A stretch of DNA of 64,000 nucleotides from positions 248,001-312,000 of the forward strand of contig NZ_JAUFPS010000028.1 in the NCBI RefSeq assembly GCF_030409315.1, given 5' to 3'. The notes below the pieces were generated by a model. It was not told the DNA's origin and made no database searches. It saw only the letters and a program-made list of their open reading frames with translations. Below are positions 8,343 through 16,133 of the stretch, piece by piece. The position numbers were made by a program, and so were the translations under genes. Source of the DNA: Mucilaginibacter flavus. GTDB taxonomy: Bacteria > Bacteroidota > Bacteroidia > Sphingobacteriales > Sphingobacteriaceae. Numbering within the stretch: position 1 is the stretch's first letter; each line of letters starts with the position of its first letter.

Positions 8343-9259
8343 TATTGCAGGTCGCTATCAGGCGCGCTTATAAAAACGCCTTCTTCAACCTTAACTGTCT
8401 TTTTTATCAGTAAACGATGGTGTGATAGATCGTATTTATCATAAATAGACATTACATGCACCTTCAAATTATCAATAGAAACCGGCGAGCCAATTTCTAC
8501 ATCGTATATATTGGTAGCTACAATATTCCTGCCATCAACCAAAATAATTAAGCCCGAACCTATGGCTTCCATGCAATTACCCTCGGTAATCAGCAGGCCT
8601 GCATCTTCGCCAAGGCCAATGCCTAAAATACCGGGATTGGTTGCAACAGCGTACATTAACCTGCCTATACGGCCACGTTGTACAAAATGGGTATCAACAA
8701 TTACGGAGTCAACAAAACCAAGTCCGGCAGTAATCTGCACCTCGCCTTTAATGAGCGCCTCGTTACTCTGTCCGCGATAGATCATATGGGTTGAGGCCGC
8801 CGCTGCCCCTGCCGATGTACCCGCTATCACAAAGTTTTCGTGCTGGTAGCGTTTTTTCAGGATCTGCAAAAACTCGGTGCCCCCAAAAATTGCCGTAAGC
8901 CTTAACTGGTCGCCACCGCTAAACATCACTACATCTGCCTTACGGATACGTTCCAGGTATTCTTTTTTGGCAGCATCCTCGCGGGTTTTAATGTGCAATA
9001 CATTAACATGTGGTACATTTAACTGCCCAAATGCTTTGATATACTCATCGCCCACCAACTCTGGTATTTGCGATGCCGTGGTAATAACTTCAACTACTGA
9101 ACCTTCGTGCCTGGCAGATTCTGTGATGATCCGCTTTAAAATGCCCTGTTCAAAAAATTTAATATAATCCGGCTGCAAAATATGTTCCTGTATGGTAACA
9201 TTACTGCCCATATCAACAGCGCCGCCAATAATTATCAGTTTTCCTTTCGGGACAATCAT
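8342..9259 (-). CDS. cphB: Cyanophycinase
   Basis: Cytosolic serine exopeptidase of family S51 that degrades cyanophycin (multi-L-arginyl-poly-L-aspartate) to beta-Asp-Arg dipeptides. The nucleophile-elbow motif GTSAGAAAAS at about residue 147 carries the catalytic serine. The N-terminal LIIIGGAVD and the VVMFSGGDQLRL segment are characteristic, and 305 residues is close to the usual length. No signal peptide, so the enzyme acts on intracellular granules. It is divergent from cyanophycin synthetase and upstream of isoaspartyl peptidase, which supports the call. The 321-base region shared with cphA could coordinate synthesis and degradation. Confidence 0.93.
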   Translation of the reverse strand: MIVPKGKLIIIGGAVDMGSNVTIQEHILQPDYIKFFEQGILKRIITESARHEGSVVEVITTASQIPELVGDEYIKAFGQLNVPHVNVLHIKTREDAAKKEYLERIRKADVVMFSGGDQLRLTAIFGGTEFLQILKKRYQHENFVIAGTSAGAAAASTHMIYRGQSNEALIKGEVQITAGLGFVDSVIVDTHFVQRGRIGRLMYAVATNPGILGIGLGEDAGLLITEGNCMEAIGSGLIILVDGRNIVATNIYDVEIGSPVSIDNLKVHVMSIYDKYDLSHHRLLIKKTVKVEEGVFISAPDSDLQ

Positions 9260-9285
9260 GTTTTTTTAGTTTTTAGTTGATTGGA

Positions 9286-9420
9286 TTGGATTAGGTTGAT
9301 TGAGTTAGATTAAGTTGAATAGGTAAATATTTTGGCTTTCGGGTTCAAATTATCAACCCTATTAAATCAAAAAACTTATTCAATCTGCGCTAACCAATCA
9401 ACTCAATCAACCTAATCCAA
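9286..9420. repeat. Inverted repeat in the cphB-cphA divergent intergenic region
   Basis: A perfect 21-bp inverted repeat with core TTGGATTAGGTTGATTGAGT (9286-9306 and reverse complement at 9400-9420), extended imperfectly on both sides by further TTGATT units. It fills much of the 321-base region between the divergent genes (9260-9580), where I see no convincing promoter consensus and no gene. Confidence 0.8.
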
Positions 9421-9580
9421 CTCAATCAACTCATCCATAAATACAAATTACGATAAAATGCTCCAAAAACACAGGCTGTTGTAAACAAATAATGCCTTTT
9501 AGCCTTTAAAAGTTTTAAATAGCCTTTTAAGTTTCATAGTTTTAAGCAAAAAAAGCTGCTTAAAAAATTTGTAACATAGT

Positions 9581-12208
9581 ATGAACATCGAGAATATACA
9601 AGTATTGCGTGGACCGAACATTTGGAGTATCCGGCGCAAAAAATTAATACAAATGCGGCTTGACCTGCAGGAGATGGAGCTTAAGCCCACCAACGAAATT
9701 GAGGGCTTTTATGAACGGCTTGAAAAGCTTTTGCCATCCCTGTACTCGCACCGTTGTTCGCCAGGTGTACCGGGTGGTTTTTTTCAGCGTGTTGTTGCGG
9801 GTACCTGGATGGGGCATGTTATTGAACACATCGCGCTTGAAATTCAAACGCTGGCTGGTATGAATACCGGCTTTGGCCGCACCCGTGAAACCAAAACCAA
9901 AGGTGTTTATAATGTGGTATTTGCTTATATAGAAGAAAAGGTAGGCGTTTTCGCGGCCGGATCGGCTGTACGGATTGCCGAAGCCCTGATAGCGGGCGAG
10001 GATTATAACCTGGATGCCGATATCCAGGAAATGCGCGAGATTCGTGAAAATACCCGCCTGGGGCCAAGCACGGGATCAATAGTGGAAGAGGCTATTGCCA
10101 GGGATATCCCATGGATCAGGCTTAACAACCAATCTTTAGTGCAATTGGGCTACGGTAAAAACCAGGTTCGCTTTCGTGCTACCATGACCGAAAAAACCAG
10201 CTGCATTGCCGTTGATATTGCCAGCAACAAAGAGGAAACCAAACGCATGCTGGAAGAGCAGGCAATCCCCGTTGCCAAGGGTATAACCATATCATCGGTT
10301 GCCGGTGTGGCTGAGGCCATTCGTAAGGTGGGCTTCCCGTTGGTATTTAAGCCTTTGGATGGTAACCACGGCCGTGGTATTTCTATCAATATTAAAACCG
10401 AAGAGGAGGCTATTGCCGCCTTTGAGCATGCCGCTAAAATATCGCGCCGCGTAATTGTGGAACGCTTTGTTACCGGGTACGATTTTAGGGTACTGGTAAT
10501 TGATAATAAAATGGTAGCCGCCGCCCTGCGCGATCCCGCGCATGTAAAAGGCGACGGCATATCAACCATACAACAACTGATTGATAAAGAAAACCTTGAT
10601 CCACGCCGTGGCTACGGGCACGAAAATGTATTAACCCTTATCTCCGTTGACCGTGATACGCTTGATCTGTTAGAGAAAAAAGGTTATACTTTAGATACCG
10701 TACCGGCTAAAGATGAAAAAGTATTTGTAAAATCGACCGCCAACTTAAGCACCGGCGGTACCTCTGTTGATGTTACCGATCATGTACACCCGCAAAACAT
10801 TTTTATTTGCGAACGGATCTCCAAAATCATAGGTCTGGATATTTGCGGTATAGATATTATGGCGCAAAACCTGCATGAACCCCTTACCGAAAACGGCGGC
10901 GTGATACTGGAAGTTAACGCCGCGCCCGGTTTCAGAATGCATATAGCGCCGAGCGAGGGTTTGCCACGTAACGTTGCCGGTCATGTGCTGGATATGCTTT
11001 ATCCTACAGGCAAATCATCGCGCATACCCATTATTGCTGTTACCGGTACCAATGGTAAAACAACTACCACCCGTTTAATAGCGCACATTGTAAAAAACAA
11101 CGGGCACCGGGTGGGCTTTACCACATCTGATGGTATTTACGTGCAAAACACCATGATGCTAAAGGGCGATACTACAGGCCCGGTAAGCTCGGAGTTTATA
11201 TTGAAAGACCCTACAGTTGATTTTGCCGTTTTGGAAACTGCCCGTGGTGGTATCCTGAGGTCGGGTTTAGGCTTTGGCTTTTGCGATATCGGCGTAGTAA
11301 CCAACATTCAGGAAGATCACCTTGGCCTGGCCGATATTCATTCGCTTGATGATTTGGCACGTGTAAAAAGCGTGGTGCTTAACTCGGTTAAAAAAGATGG
11401 CTGGGGTGTTTTAAACGCCGATAATGAACATTGCGTGCGTATTGGCAACAAAGCCGATTGCAACATCGCTTACTTTAGTCGTAACGAAAATAACCCCATC
11501 ATTAAATCGCATTGCCGTAAAGGCGGCATAGCAGCCATTTGCGAAAACGGCTTTATCACGATTCAAAAAGGCGATTGGAAAATACGTGTACAACGTACCA
11601 TATTAATCCCATTAACTTTTGGCGGTACCGTTCCGTTCATGATTGAGAATGTGCTTGCGGCAACGCTGGCTACCTTCCTGTGGGGCTTTAAGACCGAGGA
11701 TATCAAAACATCGTTAGAAACCTTTATCCCATCGGCTGCGCAAACGCCGGGCAGGATGAACATCTTTGAGTTTAAAGATTTCCGTTTCATGATTGATTTT
11801 GCCCACAACCCCGATGGTTATAATGGCATCAAGGAGTTTTTAAGGCATATCGATTCGCCGTTTAAAATTGGCATTATAGCCGGTACCGGCGATAGGCGCG
11901 ATGATGACATCCGCGAGCTTGGTAAAATAGCCGCCGAAATGTTTGATTACATTATCCTTAGGCAGGAAAAACACCTGCGCGGCCGTACTGCCGATAATAT
12001 CTTAACCTTGCTAAAAGAAGGTATCCACTCGGTTAACCCCGATAAACCATTGGAAGTGGTACCAAAAGAGGTAGATGCCATTAAACATGCCATGAGCCTG
12101 GCCAAACCGGGTACATTTATTACCGCGCTTAGCGACGTGGTGGACAACGCTATAGAAACTGTGCAAAACTACCAGGAACAGGAGCGAAACGGCTTATTTA
12201 ACGTTTAG
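9581..12208 (+). CDS. cphA: Cyanophycin synthetase
   Basis: Makes the storage polymer cyanophycin by adding Asp to the backbone and Arg to each Asp side chain, using ATP for both steps. Three parts are visible: an N-terminal CphA domain (residues 1-160); an ATP-grasp domain (about 205-475, with VFKPLDGNHGRGIS and ILEVNAAPGFRMH); and a Mur-ligase-like domain (about 480-870) with the P-loop AVTGTNGKTTTTR at about residue 487 and DFAHNPDGY in its C-terminal part. The 875 residues match the usual length. The start at 9581 gives MNIENIQVLRGPNIWS, the common CphA beginning. A clear bidirectional terminator follows. Confidence 0.97.
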   Translation: MNIENIQVLRGPNIWSIRRKKLIQMRLDLQEMELKPTNEIEGFYERLEKLLPSLYSHRCSPGVPGGFFQRVVAGTWMGHVIEHIALEIQTLAGMNTGFGRTRETKTKGVYNVVFAYIEEKVGVFAAGSAVRIAEALIAGEDYNLDADIQEMREIRENTRLGPSTGSIVEEAIARDIPWIRLNNQSLVQLGYGKNQVRFRATMTEKTSCIAVDIASNKEETKRMLEEQAIPVAKGITISSVAGVAEAIRKVGFPLVFKPLDGNHGRGISINIKTEEEAIAAFEHAAKISRRVIVERFVTGYDFRVLVIDNKMVAAALRDPAHVKGDGISTIQQLIDKENLDPRRGYGHENVLTLISVDRDTLDLLEKKGYTLDTVPAKDEKVFVKSTANLSTGGTSVDVTDHVHPQNIFICERISKIIGLDICGIDIMAQNLHEPLTENGGVILEVNAAPGFRMHIAPSEGLPRNVAGHVLDMLYPTGKSSRIPIIAVTGTNGKTTTTRLIAHIVKNNGHRVGFTTSDGIYVQNTMMLKGDTTGPVSSEFILKDPTVDFAVLETARGGILRSGLGFGFCDIGVVTNIQEDHLGLADIHSLDDLARVKSVVLNSVKKDGWGVLNADNEHCVRIGNKADCNIAYFSRNENNPIIKSHCRKGGIAAICENGFITIQKGDWKIRVQRTILIPLTFGGTVPFMIENVLAATLATFLWGFKTEDIKTSLETFIPSAAQTPGRMNIFEFKDFRFMIDFAHNPDGYNGIKEFLRHIDSPFKIGIIAGTGDRRDDDIRELGKIAAEMFDYIILRQEKHLRGRTADNILTLLKEGIHSVNPDKPLEVVPKEVDAIKHAMSLAKPGTFITALSDVVDNAIETVQNYQEQERNGLFNV

Positions 12209-12220
12209 CAACTTACCACA

Positions 12221-12265
12221 AAAAAAGCCGGCCTGCATGCTATAGTTATGCAGGCCGGTCTTTTT
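12221..12265. terminator. Bidirectional terminator between cphA and the convergent glycosyltransferase-like gene
   Basis: An 11-bp perfect stem (CCGGCCTGCAT and ATGCAGGCCGG) with A residues before it and T residues after it can stop transcription from both sides. Confidence 0.9.
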
Positions 12266-13042
12266 TTATTGATCTTGTACAAGGGAGTGCCAATCTGTAA
12301 GCGGCCCCAGATAATGTGTTTCAAGGTGGGTTGAAAAGCCCGGCAAAGCCACGATTAAAACTCGTTTTTTTACCACAAAGTAGTTTCTTAGTACACGCCA
12401 AAGCACTTTACGAAGCCGTTTGGTTTTAATAAACGGTAAATGAACATGTTTTGTTAAAGCCAAAAACATTTCAAAATCATCGGGGATCTTGGTTTGCGTA
12501 AATTTCCAGATCAATTTCCTATCGGCCTTTAACACCGATATATGGGTGGCAAAGGTCATGGTTGTAGAGTTGGTTGTTTTCCAATGGCAGGTTTTAGATA
12601 AGTAGATTCTGCCTTTTTCGCTATTATTGGTAATGATGGGATTTAGACCACCATCGTTATAACTTATATATTTATCTGGGTTATTATAAAGCGTAACGTA
12701 ATCTGCAATAGGCAAACCTTCCAATAAAGCTTGCTTAGCCAGTGGCAGATGCCAGTAATCATCCTCTACCAAATAAACCTGGTCGCTATCTGTAAAGTGA
12801 GTTATGGCAAAATCAACAATATAATTAAATGAACCCGAATTACCCAGGCTGGTTAACACAGGGTCAATACCTAATTTTTTTATCCCGGTTATGGTTTCCG
12901 GGCTGCAGTTATCGGCAAAAACAGTTAAACCTTCTGCTCCAAATACACTGATAAAATTTTTGAGGCAGTTTATTTTGGTGGCGCCCTCTATTTTATCCTT
13001 TACCCGGCCCGCGTCAGAAATTCTGTATAAATTGTAGAGCAT
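12266..13042 (-). CDS. Glycosyltransferase-like protein (GT-A fold, tentative)
   Basis: A 258-residue cytosolic protein without signal peptide. The N-terminal half looks like a GT-A nucleotide-sugar-binding fold. LTVFADNCSPETI and the acidic motif YLVEDDYWH at about residue 90 resemble the DxD-type metal-binding strand. The C-terminal part is basic (TKRLRKVLWRVLRNYFVVKKR), which might hold it at the membrane. Similar proteins in Bacteroidota are usually listed as glycosyltransferase or hypothetical. No other cell-envelope genes are adjacent, so acceptor and sugar are unknown. It reads toward cphA and shares its terminator. Confidence 0.5.
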   Translation of the reverse strand: MLYNLYRISDAGRVKDKIEGATKINCLKNFISVFGAEGLTVFADNCSPETITGIKKLGIDPVLTSLGNSGSFNYIVDFAITHFTDSDQVYLVEDDYWHLPLAKQALLEGLPIADYVTLYNNPDKYISYNDGGLNPIITNNSEKGRIYLSKTCHWKTTNSTTMTFATHISVLKADRKLIWKFTQTKIPDDFEMFLALTKHVHLPFIKTKRLRKVLWRVLRNYFVVKKRVLIVALPGFSTHLETHYLGPLTDWHSLVQDQ

Positions 13043-13074
13043 TTGTTTTTATATATGATAAGAAGTAGATAAGA

Positions 13075-13082
13075 CAAAAGTA
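13075..13082 (-). promoter_or_regulatory. Possible -7 element for the glycosyltransferase-like gene
   Basis: On the minus strand TACTTTTG fits TAnnTTTG, about 33 bases before the ATG. No TTG at good spacing was found, so this is tentative. Confidence 0.35.
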
Positions 13083-13588
13083 CGTGTTTTAGGCAAAAAT
13101 ATTGCGCGGCAGCCTGGTTTTAAAGGTCCGTTTAAAAATGATAAAAAGAGGGTGGTTGCCAGGGGGGATGGTGAAGCAGTGATGTGCTTTAAAATATTGT
13201 CAATGCGGAATGCCGTAAAGCATCTTTTTTGTTAAAAGAATGGGCAACCTGTAGTGCGAAGAAGGCTCTCCGTTTTTACCCCTCACGTATTCGGTTCAGA
13301 CGATTGCGAAGAATTTGAAAGTTGGGCACAATCCACCCCGGCGAGGCTGCGCCTGCCGCCCCTCCGGCTAAAGCCGATTAGAAGGGAAGAGGAGCGCGGC
13401 TTCGTAGGGGTGAGTCGCTTCTTGGTTATTTTACACCAGGTACTATCCGCTTGCTTTTAATACAATGGCAGGGTGAATAAGATGATTTAATGTCATTTCC
13501 ACTTTCACGGTCTGAAGATTTTATCACTTGCAAAAACGCTTTATTCTCTTTTTAAATGTGCGCTAAACACTTTATGCATCATATAAAC
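13083..13588. repeat. Gap with an inverted-repeat element (core 13333-13417)
   Basis: The left arm CCACCCCGGCGAGGCTGCGC at 13333 faces the right arm GGAGCGCGGCTTCGTAGGGG at 13391, which continues as TGAGTCG. The arms are imperfect complements with nested GC-rich pairing between. The outer sequence GGGGTGAGTCG is shared with the element at 39149-39295. No gene is credible in this gap; a 68-codon frame across the repeat is not a plausible protein. The rest holds short AT-rich sequence and nothing recognised. Confidence 0.6.
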
Positions 13589-15928
13589 TTACGGCTTTTT
13601 ATTACCTGTGTTATATTTAGCTGTACGCGCATCATTAATAATACCTTTCCAGTTTAAGCCATAGCCAAAATCGTAAACGTGGCCCTGATCGTCGGTATAG
13701 CACTTCATATCATGGGGTACGTCTTCAAACTGCGCTTCTACCGTTAACATATCTGCAGGCATCTGCAAAGGCAGTAATGCCGATGGCTCATTTTTACCGG
13801 TCAGGATATCCAATGTAGCCTGGCCTTGTACGCCAAAATCAACCACAATAGCATCTGCATCTTTTTCAAACTCCGAGAGCACCATTGGGTTTGACATATT
13901 TACCGATACAATTACCGGCTTACCTTTCATCGCCTTATAGGTTTCGGTAACCATAGCCCAATCGGTAATGTTGATAGCCGTTGATGATTTGTCTTTATAG
14001 CTGCGATTGGTAAATTTCTCTAAAGGGTCGCCGCCTGCTATGCTTACCGCGCGGGCTGTTGTTGCTTTATATTCGCCATATTGCAGGTTAACCGGCACAT
14101 AACCATTGCCGCCGTTTTTGGCATCTTTGCTATCGTATCCGCCGCCACTGTTTGGGCTGGCGATAAATACCAGGGCATAGTCGGCTTCATCAGGGTTTTC
14201 GGTTACTTTAAAGTATTTTTTTACCGTTTCCATATTAACCGGGTATTCCAGTTTTTCGGGAGTTTCCATACCCAAAAAGTTTCTGCCTGCCGGGGTAAAT
14301 TTTTTAGGCACATAAACAGTTTTGCCGATTTGCAAGGGTAAAACGTTAGCCTTGTTTTTGAGCATCACGATTGATTTAAGCTGAGCCTCATAACCAGCGG
14401 TCATAAACTCCGGGTTACCAACAACACTTTTTGAAGCTTCGGGATCTAAATAAGGGTTTTCAAATAAGCCGGTCCTGAAAATATTACGCAACAACCTTAC
14501 GGCCGACTGCTCAAACCGGGCACGCATAAAAGCTTCGCCATGTTCTTTAACCCCCATTTGGTAGGCTGCAATTACGGGCGCTACTTCGTTGTTGCCCCCA
14601 AACTGATCAACACCTGCCATCAATATCTTGTAATGACGCTGAGCCACGCTAAGGCCCTCTACACCCCATGATTTGCCAGACAGGAACACATCCACAGCGG
14701 TTTCATCGCCGGTTACCAGCCAATCGGTACAAACAACGCCATCAAAATGATATTTTTTGCGCAACAGGTCATTGATGATGTAGGAGTTGTAGTTGTTAGC
14801 AACGTTCTCGTGATTTTTGGTATCCTGTTTATAAGAAATGGTGTAATAAGGCATTACCGATGCGGCCATCCCTGTTTTACCATTTAGTTTGAAAGCGCCT
14901 TCGGTAAAAGGGATCAGGTGTTGGTTAAAGTTATTGCCCGGATATACCGCGTATTTACCATAACCGTAGTGCGCATCCCGGCCCCCTTCGCCGGCACCAC
15001 CACCCGGCCAATGTTTTACCATGGCATTTACGCTACCAAAGCCCCAGCCGCCGTTAATTTCTTTATCGCCCAATGAAGTTTGAAAACCATCAATATACCC
15101 GCGGGCCATATCGGCAGCAAGCTGCGGATCTTCGCCAAAAGTGCCGCTTACCCGCCACCAGCGTGGATCTGTAGCAATATCAACCTGTGGCGATAAAGCG
15201 GTAGCGATACCCAGGGCCCTGTATTCCAGGGCAGCGATATGGCCAAAGCTTTCTACTATTTTAGGATCAAACGTAGCCGCAAAACCCAATGAGCCGGGCC
15301 ACATAGAAATGGCACCACCCGCGCCGGCATTAAATTCGGCAGTTGCTAAGGTGCCATGTCTTGGATCGGAACTGTTGTTATTCGGGATGCCCAAACCTAA
15401 ACCTTCTACAAAAGCCTGGGCGTTGTTGTTCCATTGCGCGGCAATCTCGGGGCTTTGCACCGATGTGATCAGCACGTGCCTTACATTATCTTTTGCTAAA
15501 AACTCTTTTTGCTGATCAGAAAGATCATAAGGTTTGGCACCGCTTTCGGCAAAGGCTTTGCCACCATATGTGCCTTTGAACGGACCAGCCGGCGCAGCCG
15601 GGATAGGCTGATGTTTGCTGTACAGCATTAAACCGGCTATTTGCTCCACGCTCATTTTTGCTGCCAGGTCTTTTGCCCGCACATCAACCGGTAAACGCCA
15701 GTCTTCATATTTATCAAGCTTGCCGTTTTTGTTCAGGTCCTTAAAGGCCAGCCCGTCAACGGTCAATATTTTTACGCCCGATGTGGTGGCATAGCCCAAT
15801 TGCTGACCGCCTGTATTGGTCACAAAAACAATATCACCGGTCTTTTTTTCGGTCCACTTAGTTTGGGCCATAGCCACGGTAGCCGGCAACAACGATAGCA
15901 GCGCGATAAATTTGAGTTGATTAGCCAT
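13589..15928 (-). CDS. GH3 family beta-glucosidase-type hydrolase, secreted
   Basis: Periplasmic exo-acting glycoside hydrolase of family 3. A signal peptide (residues 1-21, ending AMAQ) is followed by a short N-terminal segment with an EF-hand-like calcium loop (DLNKNGKLDKYEDW at about residue 60). The GH3 TIM-barrel comes next, with KHWPGGG and the nucleophile aspartate in VVCTDW at about residue 399. The C-terminal alpha/beta sandwich begins near IVMLKNKANVLPL. There is no fibronectin-like domain, unlike the GH3 gene upstream. The 779 residues are normal for this type. Probably acts with that second GH3 (206-base gap, same strand) on beta-glucan fragments; exact linkage preference is unknown. 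Confidence 0.92.
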   Translation of the reverse strand: MANQLKFIALLSLLPATVAMAQTKWTEKKTGDIVFVTNTGGQQLGYATTSGVKILTVDGLAFKDLNKNGKLDKYEDWRLPVDVRAKDLAAKMSVEQIAGLMLYSKHQPIPAAPAGPFKGTYGGKAFAESGAKPYDLSDQQKEFLAKDNVRHVLITSVQSPEIAAQWNNNAQAFVEGLGLGIPNNNSSDPRHGTLATAEFNAGAGGAISMWPGSLGFAATFDPKIVESFGHIAALEYRALGIATALSPQVDIATDPRWWRVSGTFGEDPQLAADMARGYIDGFQTSLGDKEINGGWGFGSVNAMVKHWPGGGAGEGGRDAHYGYGKYAVYPGNNFNQHLIPFTEGAFKLNGKTGMAASVMPYYTISYKQDTKNHENVANNYNSYIINDLLRKKYHFDGVVCTDWLVTGDETAVDVFLSGKSWGVEGLSVAQRHYKILMAGVDQFGGNNEVAPVIAAYQMGVKEHGEAFMRARFEQSAVRLLRNIFRTGLFENPYLDPEASKSVVGNPEFMTAGYEAQLKSIVMLKNKANVLPLQIGKTVYVPKKFTPAGRNFLGMETPEKLEYPVNMETVKKYFKVTENPDEADYALVFIASPNSGGGYDSKDAKNGGNGYVPVNLQYGEYKATTARAVSIAGGDPLEKFTNRSYKDKSSTAINITDWAMVTETYKAMKGKPVIVSVNMSNPMVLSEFEKDADAIVVDFGVQGQATLDILTGKNEPSALLPLQMPADMLTVEAQFEDVPHDMKCYTDDQGHVYDFGYGLNWKGIINDARTAKYNTGNKKP

Positions 15929-16133
15929 GAAGATTTATATTGGTTGGTTTGTATTTGTAAATTAAGCAAATAACAGGTATTTATTTCAGCTGTCTTAATT
16001 CTAACATCTTGACTCTTGCTCCTGTACCTGTAAAAGCCTTTGCAACCAGAGTTACAAAGGCTTGATAGTTTAGTTAATATATGTTTGTGTGTTCTTTAGT
16101 CTTGATTCCTGACTCTAATCTCTTGACTCTATT

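Noticed and set aside
13254-13460. A 68-codon open frame in the gap between the glycosyltransferase-like and GH3 genes
   Set aside because: It runs across an inverted-repeat element, has no protein-like composition, and shares its sequence with non-coding repeats elsewhere.
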